64,000 nucleotides of DNA, taken from Prinia subflava (taxonomy: Eukaryota; Chordata; Aves; Passeriformes; Cisticolidae). Shown here in pieces: positions 39,958-50,700 of this stretch (position 1 is the first letter of the stretch; every line of letters begins with the position of its first letter). The DNA lies in NCBI RefSeq assembly GCF_021018805.1, contig NC_086248.1, forward strand, positions 99,285,239-99,349,238. Reading direction: 5' to 3'. The notes beneath the pieces were generated by a model that did no database searches, was not told the DNA's origin, and saw only the letters and a program-made list of their open reading frames with translations. Position numbers and translations under genes: made by a program.

Positions 39958-42900
39958 CATGCACTGCACAAAGTACCCAGGAAGACACAAGGAGTTTGTA
40001 GGCTGATCACCGCCTTAGTTTGTGTCTTTCCAGGTGTTCCTCGGTTTGTAAGTGCCATGTGTAAAGGGGATGTTCAGAGAGCGTGTCCCAAGCCTGTCCT
40101 CCCAGCCCTGGAAAGTTTGTGCATTCATTCCTCTTGCTGAACATGAGGATGGCATCACCTGTAACACGAGTCCAAAAACATCCGACAGCACAGACCTTCT
40201 GTGCTGTTCCTAATTCGGCCAAAACACATCCTGATGGCAAGATGAAAGCAAATCTCTCTGGGGATTATTTCAGCGATGCTGAACCCCAGCCCACCACTGT
40301 AGAAGGATGAGATGCTGTTCCCCTCCCAGTCCCCCCCGTATGAACTCATCTGTATTAGAGGAGATTATAATAACCAGCTACCTCAGTTGGTGTTTTGAAG
40401 CTAAGCACTTGTAAATGTTTGAAGATATTTGTATTAAAGATAGGCTAAGCAAAAGCTGGTATGAAAAGTAAAGCTTATAACATGGAGGAAGATTGGGAGG
40501 GTAGCTTTCAGGCTTTTCATTGGGCTTTAAATCATACCTTTTCTTTTGAATAATAACGTAAAACCATAAAACTTTGTTACTGAGAGTCACCATAATAAGT
40601 ATTTTGCATTGAAATCAAAATAGTTTCTTTTAAAAGTACCCAAGTTCTCTTCAAGCTACCAAGTCCTTAGTCAGATATTTAACCTCAAATCAGAATTTGA
40701 ACTACTGCCATTTGTCTTAAAATTTTAAGCATCAGCATAAAAATGAACAACAAGAAATTCATTTCAAGTACTGCTGAATACAAGTTGAAAGCCAATTGTT
40801 AAACAAGCAACTACTCTCCTAATCACAACAAAAAGAGAGTGCCATAACACAAGGTGAAAATAAGCAGAAAGCAAACAGAATACACCATTGATTGAGTCCT
40901 TCATTATCTAGGATAGCTTTTAATGGAGAAACCTGCCTGAGTGTCACTGCTCTTATCTCTCCAAAGGCAGTATGCACACACTGTAAAAATCAGTCTCTTC
41001 ATTTTCTGCTTGAAAAGATCATTGTGAAAAAAAAGTGTCAGGGAGTGTAGGTCATGCTGATTTATTGGCAATTAAACCTGCAGGATTTCTTCACTCTTTT
41101 CAAAACAAAGTATCTCTGGGTAATTCAGCCTGGCACATTACATAGTGGGCTAGATACTAAAAGGCATGAATCTTTTTGTTTGTGCACAACAAAAACAATT
41201 GGCTTGGTCTTATTTAGGATAATTGCTACTATTTTCTGTAAGGTATTTGTATTACCCATAAGGAGAGGGAGGTAAGTTACCTCTCAACAATGCAGGATTC
41301 TTTCCCATAGTGCAGATGCTGATTTTATTCCTCATCTTTTGTTGAGGATGGCAAGTCTACAGACAAACTTCTCCTGCTTAAGAGTAAATAAATGACAGTG
41401 CTAAGTATATGACATCTTTCTAAGGTAGACCACATTTGCTCTGCTCCATGATTCATTGTCCATTCTTGAGTAAGTTCTTCTGCACAAGTTTTCAAATAAG
41501 ATTTCATTTTGCCTGGTGTCCTCGTGTGTATTTTGCAGCTGTATTATTTAGAAGATTAAAAAAAAAAAAAGTCACCCTCAAGTTCCATGGCTAAACTGGA
41601 AAAAATACTCATTATTCTGTTTTTTGCAGAACTATCTCTTGCAGGTTTAGGCTTATATCATTTACTGAGCTAGCATAAGCTATACCACACAAAGAGGTGC
41701 AATTAGGATTGCTATTCCCACTCAAAGTGTTTCCCAGAGCAGCAATATTCTCAGATTCTTTCTGAAAAAGGTAGCTTCTTAGCTCTGCAAACATTTTTGG
41801 AGATCTGATATTGAAAAGCCCTAATGTTTTGATTGCAATTCAATACATTTAATTCAGTTCTTGGACATGCAACATGGGAGGAATACTGCAACCAACACTG
41901 CACATTTTTCCAGTCAGTGGTTGTATGGTTGAGAAGTCATCTAATTAGTTTTTACAGGTAACATTACCCCTACAACTTCCTTTATAGTTTATCTGCTTGT
42001 CTGAGGTCTGGATCTACACTGGTGAGATGTTCACAGAAAGTTGGGTCTTAGGGTTTAACAGACCCTCAGTCCTAGGAGGAGCTGCTAAGGGGAAAGGAAA
42101 AGGCTGAGTGCATGTTCAGTTCCTAAAATGAGTGACTGTGGACCTGTCTGTACATAGCTACAACAAGAACAAGAGCTTCAGCACTGACTCGCATTCAGGA
42201 CATACAAAGAGCTGAGAGAGAGCAAACAAGGCAGGCAGCAAGGTGGTGGTAGAAGAAATGCTATGAACCACAAACTGCACAATGTCCCTTGTGGCTTTGC
42301 CTAGGGCGAGGGAAGAGATCAAATAAACTAAGCTGGTAGGAGACAGCAAAGCAGGAGACATTGCCAGATAGAAACCACAAGCAGAAACTCACGGTGTGGG
42401 AGCTGAATAGGCAGACACACCAATCTGGAGTAATAGGAAGTCTCTTTGAAGTTATTACTTCAAATGAGGCCATCAATGTAAATCAGAGATGCCACTTGCA
42501 ACAAGAATTCCTAGAAGAAGCAGGTGTCCAACCAGTGCTGGGCCAGCATTTCTCTCATAGCATTCCTGGACAGAAAGAAAAATTAGCCAGAGCTGAGAAC
42601 AGCAGCCTGGTTTGCTTCCCTGGAAGAGAAAATGCTGTTCCTGGATAGATTAACCTGTTAACTCTTATGCCAGCTTTTTACAGGATGATACACCAGGTGT
42701 AGGTCACCAGGATCAAAGGGCTTGTGGTTTCATGAGGAGAAGTGCTGAGACTCTATGAAGCCTGGCTGACTGTTCACACGTGTCAGAAATCCCAGTACAG
42801 TAACTGGGGCTCGCCGGCTCTCATAGCACACACCCATGGCACTGCACCTCCGGCACCTGCCCCTCTGCTGTGCAGCAGTTCCCTTCTTGCCCTCCCCTGC

Positions 42901-44380
42901 TCTCCACACTCTTGGGTCCAGCCTAGGAGCACTGAACACGCACTGAGCCTTAGATGACAGCTCGGGCGAGGAGGTGCTTTCTTTCGTGGTGCTCTGAGGC
43001 ACAGGTCAGCTGATGTGTCCCTTGGAGGATCCCCACCGTGCCCCCTCCTCTCAGGAGAAGGAAATTTCACCTGCCAGGAGGCAGGTGTTATCTTCCCAGT
43101 GGGCTTGCCCTCCACATAGCAGGTTTGGATAACTGTACTCTATGAAGGCTCAGAGTCTTCTCCCAGGATGCTCTTCCCCATGCATATCTTCCATTGAAAT
43201 AGGAGTGGAGATCTGAGGAAGCTGACCCTGACATGGCAGAAGATGGAAGGCCTGATTTTCTGCCCACAGCAGAAAACAACCCAAACAACAAAAATGCTTC
43301 ATGCTTTTCTGTTTTTCTGTTGGTTTTTTTTTTCTTGCATTCAACCACCTGTGGTGATGGCAAGTCACCCAGAACCATGGCTGTGCCCTGAAGGGAAGAG
43401 GGCAGCCAGCCTCTGGTAGAAGCCATGCAGGAGGCAGGAAGGAGGGCTGCAGTGATGACAGCTGCCTTGGCAAAGCAGGCACGGCTGTCCTTCAGTGGGC
43501 AGGACATTCAAGGACAGCCTGGAGCTGGGCCAGGAGGCACCAGCAGCCTTTTGGCTGAGTCTGTCTTGGCTCAAAGAGGGAGGTGACAAGGGTAGGGTGG
43601 AGGACACCTCCTGCCACCTCCTCAGCACCTGCCTCGGCCTCTTCAGCCCATCTTCCTCAAGCCTCCTGCTTTGGGGGGGCTGCAGGAGGTGCTGCATGGA
43701 CATCCTGGGAACTGTGCAGAGACCCACACGGAGTACCATGACTAATTCTGTCCCACCTATTTTAAAGGTCTGTGTTGGAAAATAGCACCGTGTCCTTATC
43801 ATATTTATTGGATGAGTTCTGCTTTGCATGGTTGCTGTTTTGCTGCAGGTTTCCCTCCATAGCTCTGAGTAGAAAACAAAGATGGTGCAAGAGGGAGACC
43901 AAGATAGCTTGAGGGCTCAGGCTGCCAGCAGGCACAGGCCTCCATCATGGCACAGGGGACACTGCAGGAAAAAATGAGTTAATGCCTTCAGGCTGAAATG
44001 TGGGACCAAGCAGCTCTCAGGAATTCTGCACAAAACCCCTTGGCAGGACATCCTCCACACTGTGGCTCTCCAGCTTCTTGGAGGTGGTTTAATGCACGGC
44101 AGGATGACACCGGTGGCCTTGGCTCTGTCCAATGCCCTCCACCACCTGCTCCCTCTTGCTCTCACTAATGACATGCAGAATTCAGCAGGGAAAATGGACC
44201 ATGGTGAGGAAGCAGGGATAAAATGTGGTGTGGACACTGAGCAGAGACAAACACAGTTCCCATGATCATCTGGTTGCTGCCTGGGCACTAAGTGAGGCAC
44301 CCTGATGCTGACTGAGGCTGCCAGTCAGGAATCAGTACAGGCAGAGACAAACATCAGGAGAAGTGTGCATGTAGCCCTGA
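39958..44380. other. Intergenic DNA, no gene recognised
   Basis: No supported gene. The left part is AT-rich, with an A13 run near 41,558. The right part (42.7-44.3 kb) is more GC-rich with long chance frames on both strands (up to 154 codons at 43,365-43,829, minus), none with a recognisable domain or splice context. Confidence 0.5.
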
Positions 44381-45203
44381 TGTCTTGGTTTGGAAAGACA
44401 GGTATCTTTCAGGGAAAACTGGAGTTTCCCTTGGAATGGAGGATGTAAAGCCCCCTCCCTCCAAATTATTACAATTTTGCAATTAGTGGTTTTCAGGCAA
44501 AAAATATGGGAATAGGAGTAACAGTTCTTTACTAGGAATATTAAATATGCAAATGCAGAAATATCAAAACAAAACAAAACAAAACAAAACAAAAAAAAAA
44601 TCAAACCCCAAAAAACCAAGCAAGCAAACAATGAAAAATCCTAGAAAACCCTGACAGAGTCAGGAATACGACCTGACACCCTGTCGACCAGGGTGTTGGA
44701 AGCAGTCCAAATAAATCCTCCTGGAGTAACAGATGTTGTTCTGTAGAATAGAGATGATGACAGCTGTGGTTCTGTTGGAGTAGAGATGATCCTGTAGTGG
44801 CGGTGAGATGAATCCAGTTTTCCTCTGAGAATCCAGTGGAAAACAGGCTGCTTGGTGTTCCTCCAGCTCAGTTTTTATCTTGATAGGAACAGCCAGCTCC
44901 CCCCACACAGGGTGGAGCATCTCACAGTGGGATGATGTAAAGTGTCATATCATTGGTGACCTTTAATGGCCCATTACCAGAAGATATCAACCCCCCGACC
45001 TCCCCCCCCCCCCCAATGGTGGGCAGTGGTGAAAGAGATAACAAACACTGCCCCACCTGGTTTTAACAGCTGGCCTATTATCAGATGGCATCTGCCCCCC
45101 TGCCCCCTTGGAGTTACAAGAGATAAAGGAAAAAAAATCTCCCCAACTGCTTTCAACAGATGAAATAGAATACAGTCTTTTTTTGGTTCCATAACACAAG
45201 ACT
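44381..45203 (-). mobile_element. Solo ERV LTR of a common songbird type, probably antisense
   Basis: The 823-bp element starts TGTCTTG and ends CAAGACT, inverted repeats differing only in the last base. It is flanked by CCTGA on both sides (44,376-44,380 and 45,204-45,208), taken as the target duplication. Internal blocks such as TTGGAATGGAGGATGTAAAG, GGGAATAGGAGTAACAGTTC, CTGACACCCTGTCGACCAGG and GTGGAGCATCTCACAGTGGG match an LTR I recall as abundant in passerine genomes. On the minus strand a TATA-like GATAAAAACTGAG precedes a degraded AGTAAAGAACTG polyadenylation site, so the sense strand is probably minus. A (CAAAA)n run at about 44,564-44,600 and a C14 tract near 45,003 are inside it. 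No internal viral genes adjoin it. Confidence 0.8.
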
Positions 45204-45698
45204 CCTGATGACCCAAAAATTCTCTGCAACCCACTAGGCCAGGGGTACAGGGCAGCTACAGTTCCTCTAACCTTGCACAGACAAGCTGTTGCAGCACTGC
45301 AACTGTACATGCACGGCTGGGAGGCTTAGCTCTGCCTACTGAACCTTATGGGGATGAGTAGAACATGAGTGAGAAGGTTTAAGCCTCTCTAAGAGGCTGG
45401 ACTTTCTTTTGTCCCTGCCCCAGATGCACTGCTGCAGTCACCAGTGAGTTCGCAGGCTACCAAAGAGTGAAGGTGACTGTGGTTGGACCTGGAGATAAGG
45501 GGGAGATGCAGAAGGCATTCCAGAAAACCTTAAATCCTGGTTACTATCTTGGTTACTGTTTTTCTTGGTGAAAAATGGGTAGGTTTGAAAAAATTTAGTA
45601 TGGTTTAAAGCCAAAAAGATGTAACATGGGTATGTTGAGGAGTAGAGAGGGCTGAGGAAGATAAAGGTGACAATGTTTTCCAGGAGGTGTAGAAACAC

Positions 45699-45720
45699 TT
45701 TTTTTTTTTTTTTTTTTTTT
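45699..45720. repeat. T22 homopolymer
   Basis: A pure run of 22 T. Read on the minus strand it could be the poly(A) tail of an old retrocopy, but no matching target-site duplication or recognisable gene body was found further right. Confidence 0.9.
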
Positions 45721-46867
45721 AAGAGTTGTGCTACAAGTTGGTTTAAATAAAATGCCGGTTCAAAGGCCAAGTTTTATTTCTGTTTCTTTGAGGGGGGTAT
45801 CAACTTCAGGGCACTTACAGTTCTTATCTTTTTAATTCTTGTTTGGTTTTGTGGTGTTTTTTTCCAGTAAACTCTAAAGGGGGAGGGAGTGTGCGTACTG
45901 AACTCAGATTGCATTTTTAAGGGGTAAGCGGAAAGAACCTGAGAGCAGACACACTTTAAAGGCCAAGGTGTAAATGCAATCAAAGGTTGAGAATAGACCC
46001 CACCTTTGGTAGCCCAAACTGAACCTTCCACATAATAAATTGAAGCTGGAGGGATCCTGGATTCAAACGTCTCTCTTTCAGGTTGCCGCCTAGCAGGGCA
46101 AAAGTCAGAGCAACACACCCTGATCCCAACGGGCAAACAATGCTCTGCTGAGCCCTGCTCCTCCCTCTGCCAAGGCAGCTGAGGTGTGCAAGGCACACCA
46201 GGCACGCTGATGTGCGCCTTCAGAGGGATAGGAATTTAGGCAAAAGAGCCTCTTACCGGCAAAGCATTGCTGGTACCAGCAGTACTAGGTCTATTTTTAA
46301 TGATTTGGGAATGGAGGATGCTTTCAGCAATACATAATTAATACAAGTGCACTTTTGTGGTCTGCCAAGAGGGTAGGAAGGCCCTGGCTAACTTCTGAGG
46401 CTGTAAAAAGAAAAAGAAAAGGTTGAATGGATCATAATGCATTCAGTCAGTGGAAAGTAGGTGGGAGCTAAATGAAAGTTGCTGAGAGTAATTTATTCTG
46501 ATCAGAATTCTGTTGTTGCACTCTGTTTCTGGAGCTGGTCATGCTTCATGGTGCAGCAGAAGGAGCCTCCCTGTCGCTGGATTCGATCCTCTGGTCTTGG
46601 GAGAATATTCCGCCTGCTATAACCCTGATATATCCTTATTCTTAAAAAACCCAGGAGGTTGTTCTCTGAAACAGTTTCAAATAGAAAAAAAGAAACAACC
46701 CAACCACTGGTTCCTCCTAAGGTGGAGTGGGGGAATTTCCTTGAAACGCATTCCCATCGCTCCTTAGAAATAAAACTACCACAAGTCATCACGAGGCAGG
46801 CTTCAGCTGTATCCTTCAGAAGGTGAGGAAACCTCGGCAAAGTGATTAAACTTTTTTTTTTTGGCAG

Positions 46868-46969
46868 TGGAAGATCAGCTCCGAAACAAGACTTCTTCCT
46901 GAAAGCGACTTCCCGAGGTCCTCTTTCTGTGCTGTAAAACTGCAAGAGCGCGCAGGGCTGTCCAGCCCG
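46868..46969 (+). other. Possible alternative upstream exon (102 bp)
   Basis: A T-rich tract ending TTTTTTTTTTGGCAG (AG at 46,866-46,867) forms a strong acceptor, and CCCG|GTGAGC at 46,969/46,970 forms a good donor. The 102 bases between contain no stop in the first frame (34 codons). It lies about 370 bp before the CpG island and could be an alternative 5' exon of FOXN2 or of an unannotated transcript. The peptide is not recognisable. Splice-site pairs like this do occur by chance. Confidence 0.2.
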
Positions 46970-47153
46970 GTGAGCAAAGAGCAGAGTCCTTGCCCTGGAA
47001 AGATGAAAGCAGAAAGCACGAGCGGACAATGCGCTACAAGGCACGGCACACACGGCGGCGGCGGCGGCTTCGCTTTTGCCAAGAGGATAAAAAAAAAAAA
47101 GTATCTATATCTCTCTCTTTATATATACATATATATAAAGAAGATGAGGAAAG

Positions 47154-47165
47154 GGAAGTGAAACT
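47154..47165 (+). promoter_or_regulatory. ETS-IRF composite-like / ISRE-like site
   Basis: GGAAGTGAAACT fits GGAANNGAAA, the composite element bound by an ETS factor such as PU.1 together with IRF4 or IRF8, and partly fits an interferon response element. It is about 80 bases left of the CpG island. Binding is inference only. Confidence 0.35.
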
Positions 47166-47257
47166 AAAAGGAGGATTTATGCATTTCTATCTTAAAATTT
47201 TTAAAATTTAGAAAGTGCAGCATTTCTTGGGGGAAAGGGGAACTTTCCCGAGGCGGC

Positions 47258-47314
47258 GCGGATGCTCGGGCAGGACGCGGATGCTCGGGCAGGACGCGGA
47301 TGCTCGGGCAGGAC
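47258..47314 (+). repeat. Three tandem copies of a 19-bp CpG-rich unit
   Basis: The unit GCGGATGCTCGGGCAGGAC is repeated three times exactly at 47,258, 47,277 and 47,296, followed by a partial GCG. The period is not a multiple of three, so it is not coding. It lies in the upstream part of the island; perfect copies suggest recent expansion. Confidence 0.95.
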
Positions 47315-47440
47315 GCGCAGCCCGGGAGCCGCGGGCAGCCCTGACGGCCGCGGCGGTGCCCGAGGCGGCGGCGGGGCGGGAGCGAGGGCGGGCGGCCGGG
47401 AGGAGGCGGCGGCGGGGGGCCGTGCCTGCTCGCGGTTGCC

Positions 47441-47551
47441 ATGGGGAGCGGAGGGCGGCGCCGCCGCCGCTGCGCAGGGAGCAGCTGCTCCCTGACACAT
47501 CCCCCGCTGCCATATTGTGTCCGCCGCCGGCCGCGCGGCTTCATGACCGCG
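47441..47551 (+). other. FOXN2: FOXN2 exon 1 (5' UTR), predicted 3' part
   Basis: The predicted exon ends at 47,551, where GACCGCG|GTGAGT makes a near-consensus donor within the CpG island. The true 5' end (transcription start) cannot be read from sequence; the left coordinate only marks the first upstream ATG. The exon would be non-coding for FOXN2, whose start codon is in the next exon at 59,065. It contains two in-frame upstream ATGs, at 47,441 (GCCATGG, strong context) and 47,543 (weak context). Other donors in the island cannot be ruled out. Confidence 0.6.
47441..47551 (+). other. Predicted upstream ORF, exon 1 part
   Basis: From ATG 47,441 the frame is open for exactly 37 codons to the predicted donor (phase 0). 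After splicing to 59,051 it continues in exon 2 as [11 protein letters not shown] and ends at TGA 59,084-59,086. That gives a 48-residue arginine-rich peptide ending 22 bases after the first base of the FOXN2 ATG, in a different frame. An inner ATG at 47,543 gives a 14-residue version. If transcription starts before 47,441, initiation here would reduce FOXN2 translation; if it starts between the two ATGs, only the short version exists. The peptide itself matches nothing I know. Confidence 0.4.
47475..47494. promoter_or_regulatory. 20-bp perfect palindrome with E-box centre
   Basis: CAGGGAGCAGCTGCTCCCTG is its own reverse complement over all 20 bases. The centre is CAGCTG, an E-box of the kind bound by class I/II bHLH dimers. 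It lies 57 bases before the predicted exon 1 donor, at the likely core promoter or 5' UTR. In RNA it could form a stem, though a loop-less one would have to sacrifice its central pairs. Confidence 0.85.
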
Positions 47552-47684
47552 GTGAGTGCCGCCCGCGCCGCCGCCCCCGCGCCCCCACGCCGGCTCGGGC
47601 TGCTCCCGCGCCTTGTTTCGCTTTAGCTTTCGGCTTTGCCGTGGGTTTGGGGGGTGAGTTTTTTTTGTTTCCGACGCTCCGCGA

Positions 47685-47716
47685 GGGTTCCGTGGGGGAA
47701 GGGGGAAAGCGCGGGG
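47685..47716 (+). promoter_or_regulatory. G-quadruplex motif at the start of intron 1
   Basis: Four G runs (3, 5, 5 and 4 G) are separated by loops of 6, 2 and 7 bases, fitting the canonical G3+N1-7 pattern on the non-template strand. It starts 134 bases into the intron and sits in an area where R-loops form readily at CpG-island promoters. Confidence 0.6.
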
Positions 47717-50700
47717 AGCGTGGCGGCGGGTCCCGCCGGTGCCGGGGGGGCGGTGTGCCCGGTGTCCCCTCGTTCCCCGCGTGGGGACAACGCGCGGAGG
47801 CGGCGCTTCCTCTCCAGCCGCTCCCGGTGGCGAGGCGTGGGAAGGGGGGGTCCCCACGCACCCCCTCCCCGCGGGGCCGTGCACCGCAGCCCCTCCTCCC
47901 GGCGCGGAGCTTCCGCCCGCGGGGTTTGCGAGGGTGACCCCCCTGCACCCGCTCCCCCGTCAGGGCAAGCCCGCGCCTCTTGCGCGCTTCCAGGCTGGGA
48001 TGATGGAAAGCGCGGCCAGCCCGGCGCCGGGACCTGGGAGCGCGGCCCCGACGTGCCCCTCGCCTCCGGGTCACCCCCATCGAACTCCGGCGCTTCGTTT
48101 GGTGAATTAGAGACGCTTTCTGCCTCGTTCCGCCGCGTCCCGCTGTCCCCGGCCCGGCGGGAAGCCCCCAGGGATGTGCAGAGCGTCTGTGGCTCGCAGA
48201 GGTGGGGGCAGTGAGGGAGAGGCGCTCCGGGGTTCCCGCGTTTTGGGGTGGAATCCGGGAAAGGCTGGCGAAGTGCTCGAGGTCAGGCCGGGGTCTGCAC
48301 GTGGCCCTTCGGAGTTTTCCATCTTTTTCGGGGTTTTTTGGTGGAGTTGGGCGACGAGTTGGTGGCGGCAGCGGAGCAGCATCCCAGTGACCTCCTGCCT
48401 TACTCTTGCTTGGACACACCGGCGTGCTGGGTGCTCAGGTTCTGTGGGAGCAGAAGCTGGCTTTTGTTGGTGAGAGTTTGGATTGTGACAAGGCCCAAAC
48501 AAAGAGTAAAAGGAACAAAGAAATAAACCTTGAAGAGGACCCAATAAACTCATGTTCCTGCCGTGGTGCCTGTCTGGATGCTGTGTGCTAAATGTAGAGT
48601 CGAACATGCTGAATTATGGTGGACTTAAATGCTGAGAAAGCAATTTGATTAGCTTTGTGCCTGATCTATGAAATCAAGATAACTTTATATATAATTTACT
48701 GTGCATATGTGTATTTATGCACACGTACACTCTCCAAATCTTGTTATCTGTGGACTTACATTTAGACAGATTTATTAATAGTTGGGTTGTAATATATTGA
48801 CATGTGAATCATTTAACTTATGTTTCTTGGAGTGGGGTCTTTTTTCCCTTCTTTAAAGTCTGGTGTGATTCTCCATCTATGCAAGAAAAATTCAGCAGGT
48901 GTTATTTTATGTCAGGAAATTTGAAGTTTGAAGGTTGCTGTTGTTTTTTTTTTTCTTGACAGGTGCCAACTCACATTTCCCAAGATAGTTGAACACAAGT
49001 CTGAACTGAAAGCTCTGTAGTAGCAATTAGTGCAGCACAGGGCTTGAGCTGATGAACTTAGCCGGGTTCCAGGTTGTGTTATCTCTCAGCTCAGCCACGT
49101 GCTGCTGCACTGGATCAGCTTCTGCTGGGGGCTCACTTGTGTCCAGCTGTGCCACTTAACTTTTCTAGAAATAGAGAGGAGGTGGTGATTGTCATTTTGT
49201 GTGTTTGAGTTGCCTGAAAGATGTATAGGACTTTTCTGTGCTTTTAGTATTTTTGGTTTTTTTGTTATCAGATGTGCCCGTACACTGAGCAGTGCTGCTG
49301 TGCATGGTGTTTACACTTGCAGACCGTGATGGAGATGCTGTGTTGGCTGCCCTGGGGGTCCTGAGGAGAGCTGGAGGGACTGGCCTTATATCAATCCAGG
49401 CACGTGGCCCTGAACACTCTCAGGGACCTTGCTGGAATAAAACTTGGTTGATGTCTTTGTTGGCAGTGTCTAGACCAGAGGATGAAGTTGTGACCTGCCT
49501 TGGGTACTGCTGCTGGGGCCGTGCTGAAGGACCTCCTCAGGGATTTTTCAGGCCAGAAATAAGATATTTTTTGTCTAAAAGGGGTGCCGACCAAGGAGCG
49601 TGCTGCCTCAACAGCTCCAGCCCCCGCAGAATTTGTGCTTGAGGAGCCTTTCAGTGTCCTCTAGAGAGCTCAGGACTGAAGGCTCCAGCATTGCCAGCAA
49701 CTCTCTGTGTCAGGACGTGCCAGTCCAGTAAGTAATGGAGCAGATAGAGGTGTGTGTAATGGTCCTGCTGAATGAGAAGTACTGCCTGGCAAGTGAGTGG
49801 AGTGCCTTGGAAAGAAGACAGAGGCTTAGGGACATGTCAGGCTGATTTTTGCCGTCTTTATTAACCACGGGCTCTGTTCCACTCAGTGCAATAGACTTGA
49901 AATAGATTGACATGTTGAGCAAAAGCAAACTCTCCCGGTCAATGAGATAGTTTGGCATCTGAAGATGCTGTACATGGGTGCAGTTTAAACTAGTGAGAAA
50001 GCCATGTAGTTCTACTACAGAACTATTCCTGTAACAGCAGCAGAAGTTTCATGTTGGTTTCACTGGGGTTGTAATTCCACCTTCCTGCCCTGCCACCTCT
50101 CCGTGCCTACTCATTGTTTGGGTTAAAAGGAGCTGGTATTTACTAGAGGAAGTACCCCAGGCATACAGAAGACTTTTTCCGTGTGCAGGTTTGTGATACC
50201 TTATCAAAAAGAGCTGCACAGAGGGGTTATAGCCAGCGAGGTGGCAGAAGGGATGAGTGTTGGGAGGAGTGATAGTGTGCCCACAGCCACCACTGCCATG
50301 CATCCTGATAATGTTCCCTGCTTTGGGATACTCTTACTGCACTACTGTGGTGCAAAACAACCCGTGTGAAGCACAACTTTCCTTGCCTGGCTGCAAATGG
50401 ATGAAAAGCAGCCTCTGGTCCCTGTAAGTAAATGGCTGTCAGCAGTTTCAATGAATGCTCACTACTTTTTAGCAAGAGGTGCAACTTCTGAGTTATTCCC
50501 TTTGGCTCCCTGAGCATTCGCAGTTCCTGCCCTCCCGGTACTGGAGTGCATTTCGTGTAAGCTCATCTGTAGGATGTCACTGCACTGATGGTAACTTCTC
50601 CTGAGGGAAGTGGATGGAGGCAGCCTCATCCCAGTGCGTGTGTGCTGCCGCTCCACAACTGACAGGGTGTTGGGCAACTTCCTGCGCAGGTCAGGTCGCT

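Larger units (their letters stand above)
45204..47229. other. FOXN2 upstream flank
   Basis: Intergenic DNA between the last LTR and the CpG island. It holds a T22 run (45,699-45,720), a possible exon (46,868-46,969), a short (CGG)n run near 47,053-47,068, an AT-rich TATATA stretch at 47,102-47,140 and an ETS-IRF-like site. A minus-strand frame of 143 codons (45,774-46,205) has no recognisable protein. Divergent transcription from the island could cover this region but cannot be seen in the sequence. Confidence 0.5.
47230..48300 (+). promoter_or_regulatory. FOXN2: CpG island promoter of FOXN2
   Basis: A dense GC and CpG cluster of roughly 1 kb, by far the strongest in the window, surrounding the predicted first exon. 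It holds a GC box (GGGGCGGG at 47,373-47,380), a YY1-type GCCATATT at 47,509-47,516, a 19-bp tandem repeat and a 20-bp palindrome. There is no TATA box at a sensible spacing, so a TATA-less, dispersed-start housekeeping-type promoter is likely. YY1 motifs often sit just after the start site, which would put initiation near 47,450-47,510. Island edges are by eye. Confidence 0.85.

Noticed and set aside
43365..43829. Overlapping frames of up to 154 codons on both strands
   Set aside because: Moderately GC-rich noncoding DNA; several frames are open at once and no peptide is familiar.
45699..46205. Minus-strand 143-codon frame followed by a poly(A)-like tract, as a retrocopy
   Set aside because: No recognisable parent gene, no target-site duplication and no polyadenylation signal at proper spacing were found.
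47239..47251. NF-kappaB-like GGGGAACTTTCCC near the promoter
   Set aside because: It has one base too many between half-sites for a standard kappaB site; a chance match in GC-rich DNA is likely.
47215..48419. Long overlapping frames on both strands of the CpG island (up to 292 codons)
   Set aside because: GC-rich DNA lacks stop codons, so long frames appear on both strands. The peptides are Pro/Arg/Ala/Gly low-complexity and mutually overlapping.
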